Positions 6,895-14,855 of a stretch of 17,621 bases of DNA are shown in pieces. The notes under the pieces are model-generated. The model was not told the origin of the DNA, ran no database searches, and saw nothing but the letters and a program-made list of their open reading frames with translations. Positions within the stretch are counted from its first letter, which is position 1, and every line of letters begins with the position of its first letter. The stretch is from Candidatus Peregrinibacteria bacterium RIFCSPLOWO2_01_FULL_39_12 (GTDB lineage: Bacteria; Patescibacteriota; Gracilibacteria; UBA1369; LOWO2-01-FULL-3), in contig MFXA01000037.1 of the NCBI GenBank assembly GCA_001787455.1, positions 3,333 to 20,953 of the forward strand, given 5' to 3'. A program made the translations under genes and the position numbers.

Positions 6895-7965
6895 TCAATT
6901 CAACACTCCCAGTAACCCTATGATTGTTCCGAATGCCGCAAAGATTGCTCCGATTATCCAAAAACGCATTACGATTGTCCATTCCTGCCAGCCGCATTTT
7001 TCAAAGTGATGATGAATGGGAGCTATCTTGAATACTTTTCTTTTGAAGAATTTTTTTGATGTGAGTTGTATTATTACGGAGAGGGCTTCTATCACAAATA
7101 TGAATCCTATTATCGGAAGTATAAGTACTTGGTTTACAAGCATGGCTATAACTCCCAGCGTTGCTCCAAGCGCAAGTGAGCCTGTGTCTCCCATGTAAAA
7201 TTTTGCCGGAGGGACATTAAACCACAGGAAAGCAAGATTTGCTCCGGAAATGACCGCACACAGCGCGGATAGGATAAGAAGACCTTTTGTATATGCGATT
7301 ATTCCAAAAGCTCCAAATGCAAGAATCAGAAGTCCGCTTGCCAATCCGTCCAATCCGTCTGTGAAATTTACTGCGTTTGCCGTGGCTATAATTATAAAAA
7401 TGAAGATTGGGATGTATAGCCAGCCGACATTCAGTTCTATTGCGTTGGGGAGAGGGATGGTTATGGAATTAAATCCAAGTTTGTTGTAGAACCACCATGC
7501 TCCAAGCGCTCCGAATACGGTTAGCCAAAGTAGTTTAAATTTTGCGCTTATGCCTTTGTTTTTGCCGATTCCGCGGACATTTATGTAGTCGTCGATCGCT
7601 CCTAAAATCCCGCATGTAACCAGTGTAAATAACGGAATCCATGTTTCTTTTCGATTAAAGAGAGAGTAGGTAATAATTCCGTATTTTTGCAGTACGATTG
7701 AGATTAAGACGACAATTATTATTACTCCCCAGACAAGCAGTCCTCCCATTGTTGGGGTGCCGCTTTTTTTGGCGTGCAAACTCGAGAAAATTTCCGCTTT
7801 TTCACCTGAAAGTGCTGTGTCTCTTATTTGTTTGCCGATTTTGTACTTGATTAATAAGTTGGTAAACCAAGGTGTCAGAGCCAAAGCTATCAGGAATGAC
7901 AGCGTTCCTGATCCGACTATAAGAATCAAGTCTTTTGCTATTGGACTTAAATTTTCTAAAAACAT
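6895..7965 (-). CDS. mraY: Phospho-N-acetylmuramoyl-pentapeptide-transferase MraY
   Basis: Integral membrane enzyme that transfers phospho-MurNAc-pentapeptide from UDP to undecaprenyl phosphate, making lipid I at the inner leaflet. It has 356 residues, full length, with about ten hydrophobic segments. Signature motifs are KKSGTPTMGG (66-75), AIDDY (124-127 region; catalytic D125-D126), NAVNFTDGLDGLASG (197-211, D203/D206), FYMGDTGSLALG (256-267, D260) and the cytoplasmic PIHHHFE loop (317-322). It is the last gene of the minus-strand run; the upstream carboxypeptidase stop and this ATG are separated by one base. Unlike in most bacteria it is not beside rsmH-ftsL, which lie about 6 kb away on the other strand. 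It stops at TGA. Confidence 0.98.
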   Translation of the reverse strand: MFLENLSPIAKDLILIVGSGTLSFLIALALTPWFTNLLIKYKIGKQIRDTALSGEKAEIFSSLHAKKSGTPTMGGLLVWGVIIIVVLISIVLQKYGIITYSLFNRKETWIPLFTLVTCGILGAIDDYINVRGIGKNKGISAKFKLLWLTVFGALGAWWFYNKLGFNSITIPLPNAIELNVGWLYIPIFIFIIIATANAVNFTDGLDGLASGLLILAFGAFGIIAYTKGLLILSALCAVISGANLAFLWFNVPPAKFYMGDTGSLALGATLGVIAMLVNQVLILPIIGFIFVIEALSVIIQLTSKKFFKRKVFKIAPIHHHFEKCGWQEWTIVMRFWIIGAIFAAFGTIIGLLGVLN

Positions 7966-7966
7966 G

Positions 7967-8875
7967 TTATTGCCATTTATATGCTCTAAAAACCCAGTCT
8001 ATTAAAATCTTTGTTTCCGAAAATCTTGCCGGACTATTTAATACCACTGTTATAATTTCATTTCCAGTATCATTCTCGGCAATTGTAACCAAGCAAAGTC
8101 CTGCAAGTGGGGTTTTCCCTGTTTTTAAGCCTTTAACGTGAAGATAGCTGTTCAAAAGTTCGTTTGTTGATTTGAGTTTGTGAGTGAATTTTCCGTCTAT
8201 AGATGTGACTTCCAACTCTTTTATTCCTGCAGTCTTTTTTATAAATTTGTTGTGATAGAGATATCTTGCCAAAATGGCGATGTCGTATGCCGAAGAGTAG
8301 TTTTTTGAACCGTCTAGTCCGATAGGGTTTGAGAAGTGAGTGTTGATTAGTCCCAGTTCCGAGGCTCGTTTGTTCATTTTCTCTACAAATGTATCTGTTG
8401 TTTTGGCGTTGTGTTCCGCCAATGCCACCGCTGCGTCATTTGCCGAATTTATTAAGGTGCCGTAAAGCAAATTTTCAACCGTTATTTGTTCTCCTGTGCG
8501 CAAATACATTGTGGATCCTTCAGTGCCGTTAGCATCGCTGTTTATTGTAACCACTTCATCCAGCTGATTTTCTTCAATAATTATTAGAACGGTCATTAGT
8601 TTTGTTATGCTTGCGATTTGAAGTCTTTCGTGAACATTTTTTTCGAATAATACTTCTCCGCTTGTAATGTCCATTGCCAAAGATGCTTTTGCTTCAATAA
8701 CCGGTTTTATCATTTCGGGTTTTTTTATCGGACCGGCGGAATTTTTTTCCATTAAAGATGAAAATCCGGAGCTTGCTGTTTTGATGAAGTTTTCTTGATT
8801 TGGCAGAATCGCTACTGAATTTAAATCTGATTGCAGAGCGGAAATTATGTATAAAGTAAGTAAACTAGTCAGCAT
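7967..8875 (-). CDS. dacA: D-alanyl-D-alanine carboxypeptidase (peptidase S11, DacA/PBP5 type)
   Basis: Penicillin-binding protein that removes the terminal D-Ala from peptidoglycan pentapeptides, limiting cross-linking, outside the membrane. 302 residues with a short N-terminal hydrophobic segment (1-14) acting as signal or anchor. The three active-site motifs are present: S89-I-T-K92 (SxxK), S144-A-N146 (SxN) and K251-T-G253 (KTG). Further S11 marks are FSNPIGLDG (181-189) and MDITSGEVLFEKN (68-80). The C-terminal beta domain and amphipathic anchor of PBP5 are lacking; the protein ends 50 residues after KTG. The start overlaps the end of the pseudouridine synthase gene by 11 nt and mraY follows after one base, implying co-transcription and translational coupling. 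Confidence 0.94.
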   Translation of the reverse strand: MLTSLLTLYIISALQSDLNSVAILPNQENFIKTASSGFSSLMEKNSAGPIKKPEMIKPVIEAKASLAMDITSGEVLFEKNVHERLQIASITKLMTVLIIIEENQLDEVVTINSDANGTEGSTMYLRTGEQITVENLLYGTLINSANDAAVALAEHNAKTTDTFVEKMNKRASELGLINTHFSNPIGLDGSKNYSSAYDIAILARYLYHNKFIKKTAGIKELEVTSIDGKFTHKLKSTNELLNSYLHVKGLKTGKTPLAGLCLVTIAENDTGNEIITVVLNSPARFSETKILIDWVFRAYKWQ

Positions 8876-9575
8876 TGGTTTCTTCTGGTGTTAGTAAACG
8901 ATAGTGTCCTATTGGCAACTTGCCGAGCGGTACTTCTCCTATTCGGATTCTTTGTAAGTATTTCACCGGGAGGTTAATGAAGGCAAACATTTTTCGTATT
9001 TGTCTGTTGCGTCCCTCGTGAATTATGATCTTTAGTGTTGTTTCGGTTTTGTTTCTTGAGATTATTAAAATTTTTGCTTTTGATGTTTTTTTGTTGTCGA
9101 TTATTATACCGTTTTGGAGTTTTTGTTTTTCATCGTCGGTAAGAAGGCCGGTTATTTTGCAAAAATATTCTTTTTCACATTCAAATTTCGGGTGAGTGTG
9201 TTTGTTTATGTATTCTCCGTCGTTTGTAAGTATAAGCAAGCCTTCTGTGTCTACGTCCAGCCTTCCTACCGGTTTTAAGTTTTGGTTTTTCGGTATTAAA
9301 TCCATTACGGTTTTTCTTCCGTGTTCATCTTTTCTTGTTGTAATAAAGCCTATTGGTTTGTTTAAAGCTAGGTATATGTGTTGGTATTTTTTGTTGATTA
9401 TTTGGATTTTCTTCCCGTTGGCTTCTATAGTGATTTTGTCGTTTTCAGGATCAATATCTTTCCCAAGTTCTTTTAGGATGTGTCCGTTTAAAAAAACTGT
9501 TTCTTTTTTTATGAGTTCATCGGCTTTTCTTCTGGAAAATTCGCTGTTAAGCGCTATGAATTTGTTGATTCTCAT
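8865..9575 (-). CDS. RsuA/RluB/RluE/RluF-family pseudouridine synthase
   Basis: Isomerises uridine to pseudouridine in ribosomal RNA. 236 residues. An N-terminal S4 RNA-binding domain (1-50: MRINKFIALNSEFSRRKADELI...VFLNG) precedes the catalytic domain. Motifs are LALNKPIGFITT (69-80), PVGRLDVDTEGLLILTNDG (102-120), with D107 the catalytic aspartate, CEKEYFCKI, and EGRNRQIRKMF toward the C-terminus, followed by LQRIRIGEVPLGKLPIG. The layout is that of RluB/RsuA; which uridine (23S 2605 or 16S 516) is modified cannot be told from sequence alone. It starts 3 nt after the LCP gene stop and overlaps dacA by 11 nt, so it is embedded in the envelope operon. It ends in TAG. Confidence 0.95.
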   Translation of the reverse strand: MRINKFIALNSEFSRRKADELIKKETVFLNGHILKELGKDIDPENDKITIEANGKKIQIINKKYQHIYLALNKPIGFITTRKDEHGRKTVMDLIPKNQNLKPVGRLDVDTEGLLILTNDGEYINKHTHPKFECEKEYFCKITGLLTDDEKQKLQNGIIIDNKKTSKAKILIISRNKTETTLKIIIHEGRNRQIRKMFAFINLPVKYLQRIRIGEVPLGKLPIGHYRLLTPEETNAD

Positions 9576-9578
9576 AAT

Positions 9579-11096
9579 TTAATTTGAGGTGGAAGGTGGT
9601 GCGGATGGCGGTTGTTCTGCGGTTGGTGTTGCCATTGTTTCTGCGGCGGCTGGTGCTTCGGTTGCGGCAGGGGTGCTTGGTATTGCTGCTGGAAGATAGT
9701 AAAAAGGATCTTTGATATATTTATCGGATTCTGTGTAGGAAGATCCGAGTTCTATCAATATGTCAGCTTCGGTATAGCCGTTTTCTATATATTCCTGAGG
9801 GAGGGTTGTACTTTCTTTTCCCGGAATTATTTTTTGAAGGAAGTTCATGGTTTCCGGTCTGGCATCTTGTTTGTAATAATAAGTTGTTTCGGTTATGTCT
9901 TTGCTTTTGGCATTTCCAAATCTTATTACGTCAAAACAGAATCTTTTTAAAATTTGTTTTGTTTCTCCTGCGGCGCCGTTACGTTTTGTGCCGTTTAGAA
10001 TTTGTATTTTGCTATTTTCTACTGCAATTTTTGGGGAATTGAAATTTAAGTCGGAGTATAAATGAATAAAATTAAATCCGCCGGCTGGAAGGAGAATAAA
10101 CATTCCGTTGTAAAATTCGCGGCTTGGTGTGTATAAAAATCCTCCGCATTGAGTTGGGTCGTCGTGGATCAGCTTGTGCAATATTTTGTCAGGGGAATAA
10201 TCGCCTGCAATTGCGCCCAGGGTTAGTAATTCTTTCACCGTGATATTCGTTTCTATATTTTCTTTTACGGTGTCCAGAACTGCAGCGATTTTGTCTTTGC
10301 TGAGCAGTGTTTTTGTTTGCAGTGCTTTTTCTTTTACAGCGTAAATAATTTGCTGTTGTCTGTCGGCGCGGTCGAAGTCGGAGGTTGTTTTGCGGCTTCG
10401 GGCGTACTTTAAGGCAGTTTCTCCGTCTAAATGATGCTGTCCGGCAGGGAGTGAAAATGTTTCGTATAGGAATGTCCCGTCTTTTGGATAGTATGGATCG
10501 TAAATTGTTTCTTTTACATAGATATCGATTCCTCCTATCGCATCAACCAAGTCCTTAAATCCTGTAAAATCCAATTTTATCCAGTAATGAATTGGAATTC
10601 CCATTATTTCTTCTATTTTTTTTTGCATGTATGAAAGTCCTTTAGAAGAACTTTCGTAATATTTTTTTGCGTTAAAGTAAACTTCATTTATGCGTGAATT
10701 TCCGATTTCGGGATCTTTTACGTACAAGTCTCGCGGAATTGAAACCATTGTGATGAGGAGGCTTTCATTGTCTATACTTGCGACTATTATACTGTCCGTA
10801 AGATCGCTTCCCTCATGGGTTTCTCCGCCTGTTCCAAGCAGAAGAAAATTTGTGTGTCCATAAGCGTCTTTTTGCAATTCTTCACCGGCTATTTTAAGGA
10901 AAATTGTAAAATCAATACTGCCTATTGCTTTTATAATGCCTATAAATAAAAAGATGATGATCGCAAAAACTATTGCTATGCTCAGCTGGACTTTCCTTCT
11001 GCTTTTTTTAGAAGTTATTTCTTCTTCAGTTTCCGGTTCTTTTTTCTTTTCCTGAGGAATGTTTTTACGAATTTTTTTTGTTCTGAATTCTATCAT
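9579..11096 (-). CDS. LCP (LytR-CpsA-Psr) family glycopolymer ligase with LytR_C domain
   Basis: LCP enzymes transfer undecaprenyl-linked wall polymers onto peptidoglycan outside the cell. From the ATG at 11096 it has 505 residues: a basic cytoplasmic tail, one transmembrane helix (36-58), then the LCP domain (about 80-310). Catalytic and pyrophosphate-binding residues are recognisable in DSIIVASI (101-108), SIPRD (119-123), R233/R235 of KYARSRK and DFDRADRQQQ (240-249). A LytR_C domain follows (about 360-452, KIQILNGTKRNGAAG), then a Pro/Ala/Thr-rich tail (470-505), possibly wall-spanning. The frame is open to an ATG 26 codons upstream, but that would overlap the SLH gene by 79 nt. I prefer 11096, where TAATG overlaps the SLH stop and start (coupling). 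Confidence 0.94.
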   Translation of the reverse strand: MIEFRTKKIRKNIPQEKKKEPETEEEITSKKSRRKVQLSIAIVFAIIIFLFIGIIKAIGSIDFTIFLKIAGEELQKDAYGHTNFLLLGTGGETHEGSDLTDSIIVASIDNESLLITMVSIPRDLYVKDPEIGNSRINEVYFNAKKYYESSSKGLSYMQKKIEEIMGIPIHYWIKLDFTGFKDLVDAIGGIDIYVKETIYDPYYPKDGTFLYETFSLPAGQHHLDGETALKYARSRKTTSDFDRADRQQQIIYAVKEKALQTKTLLSKDKIAAVLDTVKENIETNITVKELLTLGAIAGDYSPDKILHKLIHDDPTQCGGFLYTPSREFYNGMFILLPAGGFNFIHLYSDLNFNSPKIAVENSKIQILNGTKRNGAAGETKQILKRFCFDVIRFGNAKSKDITETTYYYKQDARPETMNFLQKIIPGKESTTLPQEYIENGYTEADILIELGSSYTESDKYIKDPFYYLPAAIPSTPAATEAPAAAETMATPTAEQPPSAPPSTSN

Positions 11097-13588
11097 TAAG
11101 GATTGTTTAATATAACTATTGTATGGATGTTTCCGGTTTTGTCTAATTGTAAGTTTGTTCCGATTAACTGCCATGTAATATCCAGCAAGTCTTGAGTTTC
11201 TTCCGTTAATATTGAATTTAAAATTTCATTCCATGTGTTGTAAATTCTTCCGATTGCCTGTGATGTCCCCGTGATGTTGTTGTTTGCTAGTGCTTCCTGA
11301 AATGTTTGATTACTTAAAGCTTTGTCTTCGTTTATGGCTTTGTTGTTTAAATATGTCGATGCGTCATTTAATTTGGTATCTTGCAAAAATGTTGGAAGAC
11401 TGTTTGCCGTACGCTTTTTATTTATTTCCGTGAGAAGCTCGTTTTGGTAATTTGTTAAATTGGTTGATGTGATTTCAAAGGTTGAAAATTCTTGCACTAT
11501 ATATAAATATCCATCTTTTTCTTTTATGCCAAGGCCTACGCGTGTCCACTCCGGATCCAATATATTTTGTCTGTGAGTGCCGCTTCGGAGCAGACCGTAA
11601 TGAGCTCCTTCGACAGACGTGTCTTTTGCAAGATTTTCGCTTATATATGTTTTTATCCCTGCGGCAAGCCGTCTGTCGTCCGGTGAAAGTCCTTTTGAAT
11701 CTGTGTGGCTGAAGTAATTATTTGCGGCCATGTCTTCGGCGTGTCCTTGTGCGACTGAATCTAAGTCGTCGGTCATTACTACAGTTTGTAAATTATAAGT
11801 TTGACGTGTTTCGTTTATTAGAGCGAGTAGCGCTTCTCTTTGGTTTGTGATGTTGAATGTTCCTTCAAATTCTTTGCGTTCGTATAAGTCCAGGAAGTCT
11901 GGAATTAACGGAATATAATTTCCAATATATACAGGATGATTTAAGCTTGCTTCGCCATTTGCGTTTACTGTTTCAATAATATATCTGCCTGTAGATTTTG
12001 GCGTGTAAGAAAACGAGAAATTGCTGTTTGCCGGAATAAGTTTGTTTTCTACCACTCCTCCTGTTGTGAGCGTAACTTCCTCCACAAGACCATCGGGTTT
12101 TGTTACATAGGCATGTATTTTTGTTTTTATAAGTACGTCTCCCGTTATGGTGATTTTTTCCGGACTAGTGAAAATATCGGGGATTGATGTTGACGGTAAT
12201 ATTTCCTTTTCGTTTATAAAGTCAAAACTGTGTTCGATTGCATTGAATTTTTTTGATTCGGTAGAGTTGAAATTTGATCCGACTTGGAGCGGTTTTTCTG
12301 ATGAGATGGTTGCGGTTTCCAGAAAATATGAAACCTCATCTTCTTTCATATATTTAAAGTCGCTGAATAGTATTGTAATTGAGTTCAAGTTTTGTCGTGA
12401 TATGTAAGAAACTTTTTCTCCGTTTTGGGAGAATGTTAATTTTTTTAATGTTGAAGATGGGGAGTCAAATGAAACTGAAGTTGCGTCTTTTGAAAAAGTT
12501 ATTTTGCTTAGAGTGGATGTGGCTGGTGGTGAATTGTTTGTGGATGCAGGTAAGTCTTTAAGCACTGAAACCGAAATTGCCTTGCTTGAGCCGCTTTCTC
12601 CCGGGATTATTCCCAAACTGTAATTTCCGCTTTGCCTAAAATGCACAGGTATTTCGAATTTATTATTTATTAGTTTTGCAGTGAAAGATTTTTTGTCTTC
12701 TGTTGTTGTGCCGTCCAAAATCACTGAGGCGTATTTGTCGTTTCCTACGGTAATTGTGCCTTTTATTATATAAACTTCGTTTTTGTAAAATGTGTTTGGA
12801 AGGGTGGATTCGAGGGAAATATTGTCGAAAAAATCTGTTGATACTGTATTGAAATCGACTGGAGTAAACTTAGGATCTGTTTCAGTTTCCTTTAATGTTG
12901 TGGTTTTTTCGGTACTGTCTTGGGGTTTTGGTGTTTCCTGTTTTACGGTGAGCGTTTCACTTTTGGCTGAGGCGTCGAGGGTTTCAGTTTTTTTCAATGT
13001 TCTGAATATTATTTCACTTATGCCTCCGCGCGTTATTTCATCCGAAGGGGAAAAATTAAGCCCTGTTTCTTCTAAAAAATTATGGTCTTTTGCGTATGCA
13101 ACATAAGGTATGTACCACTCGTTGAGTGGTGTATCTGAAAACGGCTGATTCGCGGAGTATTGCGAGGCTTCCCAATTTTGAACTTTTGCGATTATTTTTA
13201 AAGCTTCGACTTTGTTAATGGCTTGTTCAGGTCTAAAGGTGTTATCCGTGTAGCCGTTTATCCAATTTTCCGCGTAAGCTTTTTTTAAATATTTGGCGTA
13301 CCATGCGGTGTTGTCGGCATCTTTAAATGGAGTTGGCGGAGATATTGATAGTTTTATTTTCGATCCATCCAGTATGATTTTTAGAAATTCCGCTCGATTT
13401 ATTGTGTTGTCCGGCTTGAATGATCCATCGTCGTAGCCGTTTAGTATCCCGTTTTCCTGAAGATATGTGATTGCTTCATAATTTTTGTGGGCTTCGCCCA
13501 AATCGGTGAATGCCGCCTCTGCCGTTGCGGTCATTATCGATAAAAATATTATCGGTAAAATCAACAATTTGGATATGAGTTTTTTCAT
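11096..13588 (-). CDS. Surface protein with three SLH domains and tandem CAP (SCP/PR-1) domains
   Basis: 830 residues, exported. The signal peptide MKKLISKLLI...TATAEA ends with a likely cleavage after A25. Three SLH domains follow: about 27-75 (ILNGYDDGSFKPDNTINRAEF), 87-135 (WINGYTDNTFRPEQAINKVEA) and 149-197 (degenerate third). SLH domains bind secondary wall polymers, so the protein is likely fixed to the cell surface. A Thr/Glu linker (200-245) leads to beta-rich, Ig-like segments (about 255-560). The first CAP domain (586-705) has H628 in FSHTD, E651 in SENLA and H672 in GTHRQNIL. A second CAP-like domain (717-829) lacks these residues. It is first in a five-gene minus-strand run and its stop overlaps the LCP start. 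The exact function is unknown. Confidence 0.9.
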   Translation of the reverse strand: MKKLISKLLILPIIFLSIMTATAEAAFTDLGEAHKNYEAITYLQENGILNGYDDGSFKPDNTINRAEFLKIILDGSKIKLSISPPTPFKDADNTAWYAKYLKKAYAENWINGYTDNTFRPEQAINKVEALKIIAKVQNWEASQYSANQPFSDTPLNEWYIPYVAYAKDHNFLEETGLNFSPSDEITRGGISEIIFRTLKKTETLDASAKSETLTVKQETPKPQDSTEKTTTLKETETDPKFTPVDFNTVSTDFFDNISLESTLPNTFYKNEVYIIKGTITVGNDKYASVILDGTTTEDKKSFTAKLINNKFEIPVHFRQSGNYSLGIIPGESGSSKAISVSVLKDLPASTNNSPPATSTLSKITFSKDATSVSFDSPSSTLKKLTFSQNGEKVSYISRQNLNSITILFSDFKYMKEDEVSYFLETATISSEKPLQVGSNFNSTESKKFNAIEHSFDFINEKEILPSTSIPDIFTSPEKITITGDVLIKTKIHAYVTKPDGLVEEVTLTTGGVVENKLIPANSNFSFSYTPKSTGRYIIETVNANGEASLNHPVYIGNYIPLIPDFLDLYERKEFEGTFNITNQREALLALINETRQTYNLQTVVMTDDLDSVAQGHAEDMAANNYFSHTDSKGLSPDDRRLAAGIKTYISENLAKDTSVEGAHYGLLRSGTHRQNILDPEWTRVGLGIKEKDGYLYIVQEFSTFEITSTNLTNYQNELLTEINKKRTANSLPTFLQDTKLNDASTYLNNKAINEDKALSNQTFQEALANNNITGTSQAIGRIYNTWNEILNSILTEETQDLLDITWQLIGTNLQLDKTGNIHTIVILNNP

Positions 13589-13679
13589 AGGATTATATAC
13601 TACTTTTTTTGTTTGGTTTGCGCAATTTAAGATTTTTTTAACTTTTTTTAAGAATTTTTTTAGCTTTGGTGGTTAGTAT
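13589..13679. promoter_or_regulatory. Divergent intergenic region with phased T7 tracts and a TATAAT
   Basis: This separates the minus-strand envelope run from plus-strand comEC. On the minus strand a perfect TATAAT lies at 13597-13592, only 3 nt before the SLH-gene ATG, with no good -35 box. On the plus strand four T7 runs lie at 13604-13610, 13633-13639, 13643-13649 and 13655-13661, the last three at about helical spacing, which is typical of intrinsically bent DNA. GGTGG at 13667-13671 could be a weak ribosome binding site for comEC. Confidence 0.4.
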
Positions 13680-14855
13680 TTGTTTGTGGTCAGATATAAA
13701 TTGTTTATTGTTTTCGCCTGTTCTTTTTTAGCCGGTATTGCGGCTGTTTCTTTTTATTCCGATGGCAATGTTTTTAGAACTGTTTTTGTTATAGGAGTAC
13801 TGCTGTTTTTGTTTTTTAGAATTGTTTGGAAAGATGAATTTTTTGAGCCTTGTTTTATTGTTTTGATTTTAGGTTTTATTTTCGGGATTTTCAGATTTTT
13901 TATGAGTGCTGATCCTGATGTGAATTCTGTAACGACGGAAGGCGGTGGCTTTTTATTTAATTTTCTGCGTTCACTCAATTTGTCATTCAGTAAACAGCTG
14001 GCTACTGTTTTTAGTGAGCCCTACAATGGATTTATGTCCGGACTTCTTTTGGGTAATCGGAGTGAAATTTCGCCCGAGCTTATGCAGGATTTTAATACTG
14101 TCGGGTTAACGCATGTCATTGCAATTTCCGGTTATAATATTACTTTGGTTATTTCTATTGTATGCGGATTGTTCAGTTTTTTAAGCAGGAAGAAAAGAGT
14201 TATTTTTTCAATTATTTTTGTCGTTTGTTTTGTTATTTTCGTGGGATCATCCGCAAGCGTTGTTAGGGCGGCTGTTATGGGGATTATCGGGCTTGCTGCA
14301 GTGTATTTTGGTCGTGTTTATGTTGCTTCGGTTTCTTTAATCGCTTCCGCTTTTTTTATGAATTTGTGGAATCCGAGATTGCTTGTTGATGATGTGGGTT
14401 TTGAGTTGTCGGTTTTGGCTACTGCCGGACTTGTTTATGTGTCTGCTTTTATGAGCGAAAAATTTGTTAATAAATATTTTAAATTTTTGCCTGTGTTTGC
14501 CGGAATCAGGGAATCTTTTTCTATGACAATTTCCGCTCAAATTTTTGTTTTGCCTTTGATTTTGTTTTATTTTGGACGCTTAAGTTTGGTTTCTCCAATC
14601 GCAAATTTGATTGTGCTCCCTTTTATTCCGTGGATTATGCTTTTTGGATTTTTGGGCGGGATTGCCAATTTTGCCAGTGGTTGGCTTGGAGATTTTTTTG
14701 GTTTTACAGCCTATGTTTTGATGAAATTTATAATTTTTGTTATCGGGTTGTTTGCGAGTTTACCTTTCGCCGAACTTGGAATTGGGTGGTTTGGATTTTG
14801 GATGGCTGCTGCTTATTATTTTTTACTTTGGAGGTTTTTTATTTCTCGTATATAA
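13680..14855 (+). CDS. comEC: ComEC/Rec2 competence channel protein, channel domain only
   Basis: ComEC forms the inner-membrane channel for single-stranded DNA during natural transformation. 391 residues with about ten or more hydrophobic segments. Competence-domain marks are NGFMSGLLLGNRSEIS (116-131), FNTVGLTHVIAISGYNITLV (138-157), a form of the AISGxNI motif, ASVVRAAVMG (192-201), NPRLLVDDVGFELSVLATAGLV (231-252) and AQIFVLPLILFYFGRLSLVSPIANLIVLPF further on. Full-length ComEC (about 700-800 residues) adds an N-terminal OB-like domain and a C-terminal metallo-beta-lactamase nuclease domain; neither is present. A TAG two codons upstream forces a non-ATG start: TTG 13680 or GTG 13686. The last 17 nt overlap the end of the convergent methyltransferase gene. 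Confidence 0.88.
   Translation: MFVVRYKLFIVFACSFLAGIAAVSFYSDGNVFRTVFVIGVLLFLFFRIVWKDEFFEPCFIVLILGFIFGIFRFFMSADPDVNSVTTEGGGFLFNFLRSLNLSFSKQLATVFSEPYNGFMSGLLLGNRSEISPELMQDFNTVGLTHVIAISGYNITLVISIVCGLFSFLSRKKRVIFSIIFVVCFVIFVGSSASVVRAAVMGIIGLAAVYFGRVYVASVSLIASAFFMNLWNPRLLVDDVGFELSVLATAGLVYVSAFMSEKFVNKYFKFLPVFAGIRESFSMTISAQIFVLPLILFYFGRLSLVSPIANLIVLPFIPWIMLFGFLGGIANFASGWLGDFFGFTAYVLMKFIIFVIGLFASLPFAELGIGWFGFWMAAAYYFLLWRFFISRI

Noticed and set aside
6755..6997. Minus-strand 80-codon reading frame across the palindrome and the end of mraY
   Set aside because: It is the opposite-frame reading of mraY plus the palindrome, with no ribosome binding site or family resemblance.
9612..10042. Plus-strand Cys/Trp/Phe-rich reading frames opposite the LCP gene
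   Set aside because: They are shadows of the Pro/Ala/Thr-rich and other LCP codons; the minus-strand frame has clear catalytic motifs.
11097..11174. Longer LCP protein starting 26 codons upstream
   Set aside because: It would overlap the SLH coding sequence by 79 nt, and the TAATG stop-start overlap at 11096 is a better start. The extra residues are only the antisense-phase reading of the SLH C-terminus.
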